This document shows positions 1-8,007 of a DNA stretch of 64,000 nt, piece after piece (within the stretch, counting starts at the first letter, position 1; every line of letters starts with the position of its first letter). The notes under the pieces were generated by a model. The model did not search any database, was not told the origin of the DNA, and worked only from the letters and a program-made list of their open reading frames with translations. Location of the stretch: contig NZ_MSPP01000001.1 of NCBI RefSeq assembly GCF_002150005.2, positions 682,001 to 746,000 on the forward strand. Direction: 5' to 3'. Made by a program: the position numbers and the translations under genes. Source of the stretch: Marivivens niveibacter. GTDB lineage: Bacteria > Pseudomonadota > Alphaproteobacteria > Rhodobacterales > Rhodobacteraceae.

Positions 1-244
1 ATAAGATCATCGCAGCCCACCCGAAGGCAACGCGCCATTGCGGGTAACGGTCGATCATGCGGCCTAGCAACGGGTCCTGTACCAGATCAAACAGGCGGAT
101 CGCCATCAGCAGGGCGCCCAGTGTTGTCAGCGGCACGCCTAGGTCCGCCGCCGCATAACGGGGCAGGTGGATGTAGATTGGGATGCCTGCGGCAGCAAGG
201 GCCAGCGCGAAAACGCCAACCCGCCAGAAACTGGGTTGGGTCAT
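1..244 (-). CDS. MFS transporter, N-terminal fragment (cut by window edge)
   Basis: The reading frame begins at the ATG complementary to 242-244 and stays open to the window edge, giving about 81 residues starting MTQPSFWRVG. The first helix (VFALALAAAGIPIYIHLP) and the following segment with AIRLFDLVQDPLLGRMIDR match the start of GPH-type/MFS sugar-cation symporters, where an aspartate-rich loop follows helix 2. It lies 66 bp downstream of valS on the same strand, with a strong terminator between them, so it probably has its own promoter. The substrate cannot be told from this fragment. Confidence 0.7.
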   Translation of the reverse strand, partial: MTQPSFWRVGVFALALAAAGIPIYIHLPRYAAADLGVPLTTLGALLMAIRLFDLVQDPLLGRMIDRYPQWRVAFGWAAMIL

Positions 245-276
245 GCATTAAGTACGTAGTGCAAACCGCGACAGAT

Positions 277-303
277 CAAAGAAAAGGGCGCCAATTGGCG
301 CCC
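277..303 (-). terminator. Rho-independent terminator of valS
   Basis: An 18-bp perfect palindrome (286-303, arms GGGCGCC/GGCGCCC around AATT) is followed on the minus strand by TTTTCTTT. It sits 8 bp after the valS stop codon. Confidence 0.85.
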
Positions 304-310
304 CGTTCCG

Positions 311-3226
311 TTATCCGATTTCTGCCAGTCGGGCCAATGCGGCCTTTAGCTGGGCGTCTTCTTCCTCGCGTAGGGCAAGGTTCGCTTTGGATTCTTCGAT
401 GACTTCCTCTGGCGCGCTTTCGACGAATTTAGGGTTGTTCAAACGCCCCTTTAGGCCGCCGATTTCTTTGGCCAGTTTGCCGATCGCTTTTTCGATGCGG
501 GCCTTTTCTTTGTCCACGTCGATGATGTCCGCCAATGGTAGAGCAAAGGTCGCGCCAGTTGTGGTGATGGTGATCGACCCCTTTGGCGCCTCGGCGGCTT
601 CGGTGATGTCACCAACGCGGGCCAGACGTTTGATCAGGGTTTCGTTGTTCGCCAGCGCCGATTTTGCATTTGCATCAGCGTCCTGCATCACAACAGGGAC
701 GTACAGACCAACAGGCACGTTCATCTGCGCGCGGGCCGAACGGATGCCTTCGATCATCGAAATCGCCCAGTTCATTTCCTGATCTGCCGATGCGTCAACC
801 AGTTCCGCCGCCGTGTAGGTTGGCCAATCGGTCAGTGCCAGCATGTCAGAACGGTCGCCCAGCGTGTCCCACAGCTCTTCGGTGATGAATGGCATAATCG
901 GGTGCAACAGGATCAAACATTGGTCGATGACCCAGCCCATTACCTTTTGGGTTTCGGCTTTGACATCGTCCGCGCCGTCCATCAGCAATGGTTTCGAAAA
1001 TTCGACGTACCAGTCGCAAACCTTGCCCCAGACAAACCCGTACAGAGCTGATGCCGCATCGTTAAAACGATAGGCAGCGATGGCTGCGTCTACCTCTTCG
1101 CGGACGCGAGCGGTTTCGCCGATGATCCATTTGTTCACCGTTGCGGTCGCCGCAGGGATACCATCGTGACCATGCACTGCGCCATTCATTTCGGCAAAGC
1201 GGGACGCGTTCCACAGTTTGGTGGAGAAGTTGCGGTAACCTTTGATGCGGTCTTCGGACAGTTTCAGAACGCCGCCGATCGCCGCCATGGACGCGTTGGT
1301 GAAACGCAGGGCGTCTGCACCGTATTCGTCGATGATCACCAGCGGATCGATCACGTTGCCGGTGGTTTTCGACATTTTCTTGCCCTTTTCGTCGCGGACA
1401 AGCTGGTGCAGATAAACCGTGTGGAACGGAATTTCGTCCACGACAGCCAGCTGCATCATGATCATGCGCGCAACCCAGAAGAACAGGATGTCAAAGCCGG
1501 TGACCAGAACGTCGGTCGGGAAATACTTTTGCATTTCCGCGGTGTCCTCCGGCCAGCCCAGCGTGCCGATCGGCCACAGGCCCGAGCTGAACCACGTATC
1601 CAGAACGTCGGGGTCGCGTTTCAGCGTTTTGCCGCCAGATTGTTCGATGGCTTCGGCTTCGGTCGGGGCGCAATAGGCGTTGCCTTCGTCGTCGTACCAA
1701 ACAGGGATCTGGTGACCCCACCACAGCTGACGCGAAATACACCAAGGTTCGATGTTTTCCAGCCAGTGGTAATAGGTCTTTTCGCCCGATTCAGGCATGA
1801 TTTTGATGTCGCCGTTGCGGACCGCGTCCAGCGCAGGCCCAACTATTTTCGACGTTTCAACAAACCATTGGTCGGTCAGCATCGGTTCGATGACAACCTT
1901 GGAACGGTCGCCGAACGGCTGCATGATTTTCTTGGCTTCGACCAGCGGGACGTCGGTGACCTCTGGGGCTTCTTCGCCCTTTTTCAGCTTTGGCTGAGGG
2001 CCAAGGCGCGGGTCGTCCGATTTGGTCATCACGGCCAGACCTTCGGCGGTGATGGCGTCGATGACTTTCTGGCGAGCTTCGAAACGGTCTAGGCCGCGAT
2101 ATTCGTCGGGCACCAGATTAATCGCGTCGATTTCTTGAACGGTGAATTCTTTGCCCTGCGCGTATTCAGCGGCCTTTGCGGCCTCCTCTGCATAGGGGGC
2201 GCCGTCGGCCCGCATCGCGCCGCGGGTGTCCATCAGGCGGTACTGCGGGATGTTGCCACGCTTTGCGACCTCGTGGTCGTTGAAATCATGCGCGCCGGTG
2301 ATTTTCACCGCGCCCGAACCGAATGCCATGTCTGGATATTCGTCGGTGATGATCGGGATCAGGCGGCGCTGTTCCTTTGGACCAACAGGGATTTCGCACA
2401 GTTTGCCAACGATTGGCGCATAGCGTTCGTCGTCGTGGTGTACAGCAACCGCGCCGTCGCCCAGCATGGTTTCAGGGCGGGTGGTCGCGATGGAAATGTA
2501 ATCCCGCTCTTCGCTAAAGATGACATTACCGTCTTCGTCTTTTTCGACGTAGGTGTAGGTTTCGCCGCCAGCCAGAGGGTATTTGAAATGCCACATATGG
2601 CCGTCGGTTTCGATGTTTTCGACCTCTAGGTCCGAAATCGCGGTTTCGAAATGCGGGTCCCAGTTTACCAGACGTTTGCCGCGGTAAATCAGGCCTTTGT
2701 TGTACATTTCAACAAAGACTTTGATCACGGCGTCGTGGAAATTGCCTTCGTTGCCTGCTGGGGCGTTCGGCGCGCCAGACATGGTGAACGCGTTGCGCGA
2801 CCAGTCACAGGACGATCCCAGACGTTTCAGCTGGTTGATGATGGTCGAACCGTATTCGCCTTTCCATTCCCAGACTTTTTCCAGAAACGCATCACGGCCC
2901 AGATCACGGCGACCTAGTTGGCCGGTTGCCGCCAGCATTTTTTCAACCTGCAACTGGGTTGCGATGCCTGCGTGGTCTTGGCCCGGCTGCCACAGAGTGT
3001 CGAACCCGCGCATGCGGTGCCAGCGGATCAGGATATCCTGAATGGTGTTGTTGAATGCGTGACCCACGTGCAGCGCGCCCGTCACGTTGGGCGGAGGGAT
3101 CATAATGGTGAAGCTGTCAGCGCCTTCTTTGGCATTTGCACCGGCCTTGAACGCGCCAGCGGATTCCCATTTTTCGTAAATGCGGGCCTCGGCTTCGGCC
3201 GCATTGAACGTCTTTTCCATCGCCAT
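311..3226 (-). CDS. valS: Valine--tRNA ligase
   Basis: Class I aminoacyl-tRNA synthetase that charges tRNA-Val in the cytoplasm and edits mischarged threonine. The HIGH-type motif appears as HVGH in [12 protein letters not shown] near the N-terminus. The KMSKS loop is KKMSKTTGN. The CP1 editing region holds [11 protein letters not shown], and the C-terminal coiled-coil arm ([20 protein letters not shown]) is typical of ValRS. At about 971 residues the length is normal for the family. I chose the ATG at 3226 (MAMEKTF) because AAGGGA lies 8 nt upstream; the frame could extend to 3277, but those residues look like 5' leader. It is transcribed alone, with a terminator after it. Confidence 0.97.
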   Translation of the reverse strand: MAMEKTFNAAEAEARIYEKWESAGAFKAGANAKEGADSFTIMIPPPNVTGALHVGHAFNNTIQDILIRWHRMRGFDTLWQPGQDHAGIATQLQVEKMLAATGQLGRRDLGRDAFLEKVWEWKGEYGSTIINQLKRLGSSCDWSRNAFTMSGAPNAPAGNEGNFHDAVIKVFVEMYNKGLIYRGKRLVNWDPHFETAISDLEVENIETDGHMWHFKYPLAGGETYTYVEKDEDGNVIFSEERDYISIATTRPETMLGDGAVAVHHDDERYAPIVGKLCEIPVGPKEQRRLIPIITDEYPDMAFGSGAVKITGAHDFNDHEVAKRGNIPQYRLMDTRGAMRADGAPYAEEAAKAAEYAQGKEFTVQEIDAINLVPDEYRGLDRFEARQKVIDAITAEGLAVMTKSDDPRLGPQPKLKKGEEAPEVTDVPLVEAKKIMQPFGDRSKVVIEPMLTDQWFVETSKIVGPALDAVRNGDIKIMPESGEKTYYHWLENIEPWCISRQLWWGHQIPVWYDDEGNAYCAPTEAEAIEQSGGKTLKRDPDVLDTWFSSGLWPIGTLGWPEDTAEMQKYFPTDVLVTGFDILFFWVARMIMMQLAVVDEIPFHTVYLHQLVRDEKGKKMSKTTGNVIDPLVIIDEYGADALRFTNASMAAIGGVLKLSEDRIKGYRNFSTKLWNASRFAEMNGAVHGHDGIPAATATVNKWIIGETARVREEVDAAIAAYRFNDAASALYGFVWGKVCDWYVEFSKPLLMDGADDVKAETQKVMGWVIDQCLILLHPIMPFITEELWDTLGDRSDMLALTDWPTYTAAELVDASADQEMNWAISMIEGIRSARAQMNVPVGLYVPVVMQDADANAKSALANNETLIKRLARVGDITEAAEAPKGSITITTTGATFALPLADIIDVDKEKARIEKAIGKLAKEIGGLKGRLNNPKFVESAPEEVIEESKANLALREEEDAQLKAALARLAEIG

Positions 3227-3295
3227 TTTTCTGATCCCTTGTGGTCTTGGGCCTTGGATTATCCAATCAGCGCCCAAAGTGAAAGGGGCAAGGCG

Positions 3296-3736
3296 TCACG
3301 TCGGGCGGTCAATCTTGGTCGATAGGTGAATTAATGTCTCCATCGACTGGACGCCGTCGATTTCTGCGATGCGATCCAGCGTTTGGTCCAATTCCAGCGT
3401 GGTTTCCGTGCGCAATTCGCAACACAGGTCAAACCGCCCGCTGGTGGTATGCGCCATTTCGACCTGCCGCAGTTTTTTCAACTGGCTAACAATCGCGCCT
3501 TGGGCCGATGGGCGGATGTCCAGCAACACGGTCGCGCGGATCAATCCGCGCTGCGCGGTTTCGGACAGACGCAGGGTATAGCCGGCAATCACGCCCGCGC
3601 GTTCCAAACGGTCAATCCGCGCCTGAACGGTGGTGCGGGCCAGCCCTAATATGACCGCCAGTTTCGCAACGGGCAGGCGGGCGTTTCGGGATAATTCGGT
3701 GATCAACGCGCGATCTGTATCGTCAATTTCGGTCAT
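3296..3736 (-). CDS. Lrp/AsnC-family transcriptional regulator
   Basis: A 146-residue regulator with an N-terminal winged HTH (DDTDRALITELSRNARLPVAKL, then RTTVQARIDRLERAG) and a C-terminal RAM effector-binding domain (TVLLDIRPSAQGAIV to the end). I chose the start at 3736 because MTEIDDTDRAL is the normal Lrp N-terminus; the frame is open further upstream but gives unlike sequence. It is divergent from a PLP decarboxylase gene 111 bp away, so an amino acid-responsive regulator of that gene is the simplest reading (inference). The effector is unknown. Confidence 0.9.
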   Translation of the reverse strand: MTEIDDTDRALITELSRNARLPVAKLAVILGLARTTVQARIDRLERAGVIAGYTLRLSETAQRGLIRATVLLDIRPSAQGAIVSQLKKLRQVEMAHTTSGRFDLCCELRTETTLELDQTLDRIAEIDGVQSMETLIHLSTKIDRPT

Positions 3737-3764
3737 AGTGACGATGATGACGTCAGATTGCATG

Positions 3765-3788
3765 AATTGCGAGTCATTTTGTGCAATT
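3765..3788. promoter_or_regulatory. Candidate Lrp-type operator (AATTGC-N12-GCAATT)
   Basis: Exact 6-bp arms AATTGC (3765-3770) and GCAATT (3783-3788) are separated by 12 bp inside the 111-bp divergent promoter region. Spacing and AT-rich content suit a dimeric winged-HTH regulator such as the adjacent Lrp protein. Seen as symmetry only; no binding evidence. Confidence 0.45.
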
Positions 3789-3847
3789 TGACACGATGAA
3801 TTGACGTGTGTGCGACCCATACTGAACCAGCAGAACAGGAGAGGCAC

Positions 3848-5002
3848 ATGTTACAACAAGCGATTAAAGCTGCGACGATCAAAGATATTCTAACAGGCCG
3901 CGATGACGGCGCGCCTATTCATTTCTTTTCTCCGACCGCTTTTATTGACCGGTTGAACGAATTTCTGCGCGGCTTTCCGGGGGATGTGACCTTTGCTGTT
4001 AAAGCCAACCCAACAGACGAAGTTCTGCAGACCCTTTGTCAAAATGGCATCAACGGGTTTGATGTAGCCTCGCCGGATGAGATCGAACAAATCCGTCGTA
4101 TCTGCCCCAATGCACCCATGAATTATAATAACCCTGTACGCAGCAAATCCGAAATCGCGGCAGGGATCGCTGGGGGTGTGACCTCTTGGTCTGTTGATAC
4201 GGTGGCAGAGTATCAGAAATTGATCCAATACGGCGTTGCTGCCGACGCGGAAATTGCCGTACGGATTAAACTGCCGGTCGCGGGTGCCTTGTATGATTTC
4301 GGTGCCAAATTCGGTGCGAACGAAGAAACGGCCATCGAAATTCTAAAGATGGTTGATGCCCATGGCCACCAGAACGCAATGACGTTCCACGTAGGAACGC
4401 AGTGTACTGATCCGAATGCCTATGTCGCCTATATCCATGCCTGTGCGCGGATCGCAGAAATGGCAGGAGTGACGCTTGTTCGCCTGAACGTGGGTGGCGG
4501 CTTTCCATCGGGGCGCGATGGGCAGCATCGCCCGTTAGAGCCATTTTTCGCTGCTATTCGGGACGCAATGTCCGCGTTTGATGAACGCCCTGTACTGCTA
4601 TGCGAACCGGGGCGTGGCTTGGTTGGTGACGCATTTTCCTATGCGGTGCAGGTCAAATCGCTGCGCGGAAACGCGGTGTTTTTAACCGACGGTATTTACG
4701 GTGGCCTATCTGAAATGGTGATGTTTGATGCCCCGGCTTGCGCTGTTTTGGGCGAAGACGGTCTCTTTAAATCTGGGCCGCGTGCGCCGCGCCGCGCGTT
4801 TGGTCCGACCTGCGACAGTGTCGATCTGCTGAAATCAGATTTGTGGTTGCCAGATGATGTTGCCGAAGGCGATTGGATTATTTTTCGATCAATGGGAGCA
4901 TATGTAACTGGTGTCACGACCCGTTTTAATGGCTATGGCGCTTTTCAAACTCAGGTTGTTCGCGATATTGATGCACCATACGAGGCAGCCGGACAGGTAT
5001 AG
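3848..5002 (+). CDS. Fold-type III PLP-dependent decarboxylase (ornithine/lysine decarboxylase-like)
   Basis: A 384-residue alanine-racemase-fold decarboxylase of the eukaryotic-ODC type. It would convert ornithine, lysine or a related basic amino acid to a polyamine or diamine in the cytoplasm. The PLP lysine is Lys52 in TFAVKANP. FDVASPDEI, TFHVGTQC, LNVGGGFPSG and EPGRGLVGDA (phosphate-binding glycine loop and Arg) follow, and the C-terminal CDSVD carries the active-site Cys-Asp seen in ODC enzymes. The start at 3848 has AGGAGAGG just upstream; the in-frame ATG at 3806 falls in the operator region. Divergent from an Lrp-family gene that may control it. Substrate choice (ornithine, lysine, diaminobutyrate) cannot be settled by eye. 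Confidence 0.88.
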   Translation: MLQQAIKAATIKDILTGRDDGAPIHFFSPTAFIDRLNEFLRGFPGDVTFAVKANPTDEVLQTLCQNGINGFDVASPDEIEQIRRICPNAPMNYNNPVRSKSEIAAGIAGGVTSWSVDTVAEYQKLIQYGVAADAEIAVRIKLPVAGALYDFGAKFGANEETAIEILKMVDAHGHQNAMTFHVGTQCTDPNAYVAYIHACARIAEMAGVTLVRLNVGGGFPSGRDGQHRPLEPFFAAIRDAMSAFDERPVLLCEPGRGLVGDAFSYAVQVKSLRGNAVFLTDGIYGGLSEMVMFDAPACAVLGEDGLFKSGPRAPRRAFGPTCDSVDLLKSDLWLPDDVAEGDWIIFRSMGAYVTGVTTRFNGYGAFQTQVVRDIDAPYEAAGQV

Positions 5003-5078
5003 CATGCGGGGTATGTGGGTGGCATGATCTTCGCATCTGACTGTTGGGCGTACACGACAACGTCACAGGCGGAAATTC

Positions 5079-6134
5079 ATGCGTATTCGCAACTGGATAC
5101 TTGATCGGCTAGGCCGCAGCCCCAAAACCAAAGACGGCCACCAGCGCCTGCGCGGACCGGCGACGCATGTTGTGATCCTAGATGGGACGATGTCGACGTT
5201 GGAACCGGGCCGCGAAACCAGCGCAGGGTTGACCTATAAACTACTGCGCGAAGTCGGCCATAACGCGAACATGTCCGTCTATTACGAGGCGGGCATCCAG
5301 TGGCGCGACTGGAGCGAAACCTTTGGCGTCATCGCGGGGCGGGGTATCAATCGGCAAATCGAACGGGCCTATGGCGTGCTGTGTTCGCGTTGGCACCCCG
5401 GTGATCGTATTTACCTGATCGGGTATTCGCGGGGGGCGTTCGCGGTGCGATCGCTTGCTGGCGCGATTGATAAAATGGGCCTCATCAAACCCAGTTTTGC
5501 CACCGTTCGAAATATTCGCCAATCCTATCGCTATTATGCGCAAGGCGGAAATACATATCATGCGGAACGATTTTCGGAATTATATTGCGACCGTTCCGTG
5601 ACGATTGATGCGATCGGCGTTTGGGACACGGTTAAATCTTTGGGGCTTAGGCTGCCGCTGATTTGGAAACTAGAGGAAAAGCGCCACGCATTCCATTCAG
5701 ACGGTCTGGTGCCCAGTGTGAAATCCGCGTTTCACGCATTGGCGCGGGATGAAAAACGTGTTGTATTTGCACCCGAAGTTTGGACCACACCTGAAAATTG
5801 GACCGGCACAATCGAACAGGTTTGGTTTCGCGGTGGTCACGGCGATGTTGGCGGACAGTTGGGTAATTTCCAGCAAGCGCGACCACTGGCGAATATTTCG
5901 CTGGTTTGGCTGTTGTCACGCCTGCAGGATCAGGGGCTTGATCTGCCCGACGGCTGGCAGGATCGGTTTCCCCAAGATCCGAATGCTCCGGCGGTTGGGG
6001 CGTGGCACGGTTTTGGAAAACTGTTCCTCGTTCGCCGGTCACGTACTGTGGGCCATGATCCGTCAGAGCGGCTTCATGAAACGGCTGTGCCCCAAAATGG
6101 AAATGCCCCACCTGTTGGCGGGGCACCTGCCTAA
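5079..6134 (+). CDS. DUF2235 alpha/beta-hydrolase-like protein
   Basis: A 351-residue member of the DUF2235 family, whose fold relates to Tle1-type phospholipase effectors. The nucleophile elbow GYSRGAFAVRS (G-x-S-x-G, Ser in the first half), the aspartate of VWDTVKSLG and the late GGHGDVGGQ histidine/aspartate motif form the expected Ser-Asp-His set. No signal peptide is visible and no type VI secretion genes lie nearby, so a housekeeping cytoplasmic hydrolase is as likely as an effector. The GGCGG-type SD before the ATG at 5079 supports the start. Its TAA stop directly abuts the stop of the convergent metF gene, with no spacer. Substrate unknown. Confidence 0.85.
   Translation: MRIRNWILDRLGRSPKTKDGHQRLRGPATHVVILDGTMSTLEPGRETSAGLTYKLLREVGHNANMSVYYEAGIQWRDWSETFGVIAGRGINRQIERAYGVLCSRWHPGDRIYLIGYSRGAFAVRSLAGAIDKMGLIKPSFATVRNIRQSYRYYAQGGNTYHAERFSELYCDRSVTIDAIGVWDTVKSLGLRLPLIWKLEEKRHAFHSDGLVPSVKSAFHALARDEKRVVFAPEVWTTPENWTGTIEQVWFRGGHGDVGGQLGNFQQARPLANISLVWLLSRLQDQGLDLPDGWQDRFPQDPNAPAVGAWHGFGKLFLVRRSRTVGHDPSERLHETAVPQNGNAPPVGGAPA
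6104..6125. terminator. Candidate hairpin serving the metF/DUF2235 convergent ends
   Basis: TGCCCC (6104-6109) pairs with GGGGCA (6120-6125) inside the last codons of the DUF2235 gene. On the minus strand the hairpin is followed by TTTCCATTTT, so it could end metF transcription from within the neighbouring coding sequence. Confidence 0.4.
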
Positions 6135-6141
6135 TTAGGCA
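6128..6141. repeat. 14-bp perfect palindrome spanning two stop codons
   Basis: TGCCTAATTAGGCA is fully self-complementary. It contains the TAA of the DUF2235 gene and the reverse-strand TAA of metF, which abut at 6134/6135. A near-copy with one extra centre unit occurs at 20967-20983. Confidence 0.6.
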
Positions 6142-7001
6142 ACGTTTTCCAATTTCGCCGCTGGCGTCACACCCAATGCATGGCACACATCGCGTGTTAG
6201 CTCGGGTTTGTTCAGCGTGTAAAAATGCAGATCGTTCACGCCGCCACGGATCAGATCATCGCATAGCTCGGTTGCCAAAGCTGTCGCCAGTAGGTCCGTG
6301 TCGCCGGTTTTCGCAGCGTTTTCAAACGCGTCCGAAACGACCTGTGGGATGGACGTACCGCACATGTTCGCGAATTTCTTTGCGCCGTTCCAGTTTTCGA
6401 TAGGCAGGATGCCCGGGATGACCGGGGCATCAATGCCTGCTTTTTCGCAGGCATCACGGAAACGGAAAAAGGTGTCTGCTTCGAAAAAGAATTGGGTGAT
6501 TGCGCTGTGTGCGCCCGCATCCAGTTTGCGTTTCAGCCATTCAACATCAGCTGCAGCATTTGCCGATTCTGGGTGTTGTTCAGGGTAGGCGCCAACGCGA
6601 ATTTTGAATTTTCCGGTGTCCGCCAAGGCTTCGATCAATTCCACCGAAGATTGGAAACCGTCCGCTGCAGGTGCAAAACCATTGGACCCTTTTGGTGGGT
6701 CGCCGCGCAGCGCAACGATTTCGGTCACGCCAGCATCTGCATAGGCATTGGCGATATCTAGGGTTTCGGCGCGTGTTGCCTCGACGCAAGTCAGGTGAGC
6801 CGCGACGGTTAGGCCAATATTTTTGTGAATTGCGCCAACCGCTTCGTGGGTTAATTGGCGGGTTGTGCCGCCAGCGCCGTAGGTCACGGATACGAACGTC
6901 GGATCAAGCGGCGCAAGCGTGGTCGCGCAGTTCCATAGACGGAACGATTGGTCCAAGGACTTTGGCGGGAAAAATTCGAACGAAACGTTTGGGCGGGACA
7001 T
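6135..7001 (-). CDS. metF: 5,10-methylenetetrahydrofolate reductase
   Basis: Flavoenzyme that reduces 5,10-methylene-THF to 5-methyl-THF, the methyl donor for methionine synthesis. The 288-residue TIM barrel begins with SFEFFPPK (catalytic-region Glu) and contains FVSVTYGAGGTTR, AHLTCVEATR, EIVALRGDPPKG and AITQFFFEADTF, all characteristic of MetF. Length is normal. It is divergent from a MetR-like LysR gene, with a near-consensus MetR box in the 88-bp gap, so methionine/homocysteine control is likely. It ends exactly against the DUF2235 gene. Confidence 0.97.
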   Translation of the reverse strand: MSRPNVSFEFFPPKSLDQSFRLWNCATTLAPLDPTFVSVTYGAGGTTRQLTHEAVGAIHKNIGLTVAAHLTCVEATRAETLDIANAYADAGVTEIVALRGDPPKGSNGFAPAADGFQSSVELIEALADTGKFKIRVGAYPEQHPESANAAADVEWLKRKLDAGAHSAITQFFFEADTFFRFRDACEKAGIDAPVIPGILPIENWNGAKKFANMCGTSIPQVVSDAFENAAKTGDTDLLATALATELCDDLIRGGVNDLHFYTLNKPELTRDVCHALGVTPAAKLENVA

Positions 7002-7046
7002 GGGGCACCTATTTGCTGTTACCCCCTTGTCGCAGATTTAATGATG

Positions 7047-7059
7047 TGAGACAAATTCA
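7047..7059. promoter_or_regulatory. Candidate MetR box
   Basis: TGAGACAAATTCA differs at one base from the enterobacterial MetR consensus TGAA-N5-TTCA. It lies midway between metF and the LysR gene. The site is seen; its use by this regulator is inference. Confidence 0.6.
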
Positions 7060-7089
7060 TAATTTTCACTAAAATCATGAGGTTCTTTC

Positions 7090-8007
7090 ATGATGCACAT
7101 CGAATTCCGCCATCTGCGGACGATCAAAGCGATCCATGACACGGGCGGGCTCGCGCGGGCTGCGGATTTGTTGAATATCACCCAATCCGCGCTGAGCCAT
7201 CAGATCAAAGGAATCGAGGAACAGGCCGGAGTCGAATTGTTTGTACGCCGGTCCAAGCCTTTGCGGTTGTCAGCCGCTGGGTTGCGTATGTTGGCGGCAG
7301 CGGAACAGATCATTCCGATCCTGAACGATCTAGAAGTTGAATTTCAGGGTCTCCAAGACGGCCGGACAGGTCGATTACACATCGCGTTGGAATGCCACGC
7401 GTGTTTTGAATGGCTGCTACCGGTTTTGGAACAGTTCCGAAAAATCTGGCCCGATGTGGATGTAGATATCAAATCCAGCCTAGCATTTGACGCGATGTCG
7501 GCGCTGCGCCGCGAAGAGGTTGATCTGGTCATTTCGTCCGATCCCGAAGACGAAGGCGGCACGGATGTGAACCCGCTGTTCGACTATAGCCCTGTGTTTG
7601 TCGCCTCTGCTACGAACGCTCTCGCGAATAAATCGGCGATCGAGGCGCGTGACTTCGTTGGGCAGACATTGATCACATATCCTGTCGATAAATCGCGTTT
7701 AGACGTGTTTAAAATGTTGCTCTCCCCTGCGCGGGTTGAACCAGCGGCAATTCGTCAGGTCGAACTGACTGCGGTTATGCTTATGTTGGTGGCCTCTAAC
7801 CGCGGCGTTGCGGTGATGCCTGATTGGGTGGTTAGGCAGGTGCGGAAATCGGCGGACTATGTCACACGCCCATTGGCCCGCAATGGAAGCGTCGGCCTGA
7901 CGCGCCGTATGTATGCTGTGACGCGCGAAACCGAAAATACGCGCCCGTATATGGCCCACTTTATTCGGCTGGCTCGGCAAGAGGCTGTGAAGCTTCAGAG
8001 AGACTAG
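7090..8007 (+). CDS. metR: LysR-family regulator, MetR-like
   Basis: A 305-residue LysR protein: winged HTH at residues 3-62 (FRHLRTIKAIHDTGGLARAAD, ITQSALSHQIKGIEE) and a periplasmic-binding-fold effector domain from about 90 (GRLHIALECHACFEWLLPVL). The HTH sequence and ECHxCFEWLLP are MetR-type features, and the gene is divergent from metF as in many proteobacteria. Expected role is homocysteine-responsive control of methionine genes. GAGG 7 nt before the first of two adjacent ATGs (7090, 7093) supports the first. The last 47 bp overlap the end of the convergent GGDEF-EAL gene. Confidence 0.9.
   Translation: MMHIEFRHLRTIKAIHDTGGLARAADLLNITQSALSHQIKGIEEQAGVELFVRRSKPLRLSAAGLRMLAAAEQIIPILNDLEVEFQGLQDGRTGRLHIALECHACFEWLLPVLEQFRKIWPDVDVDIKSSLAFDAMSALRREEVDLVISSDPEDEGGTDVNPLFDYSPVFVASATNALANKSAIEARDFVGQTLITYPVDKSRLDVFKMLLSPARVEPAAIRQVELTAVMLMLVASNRGVAVMPDWVVRQVRKSADYVTRPLARNGSVGLTRRMYAVTRETENTRPYMAHFIRLARQEAVKLQRD

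Noticed and set aside
1166-2092. 308-codon frame opposite valS
   Set aside because: Arg/Phe/His-rich shadow of valS codons; no start signal or known domain.
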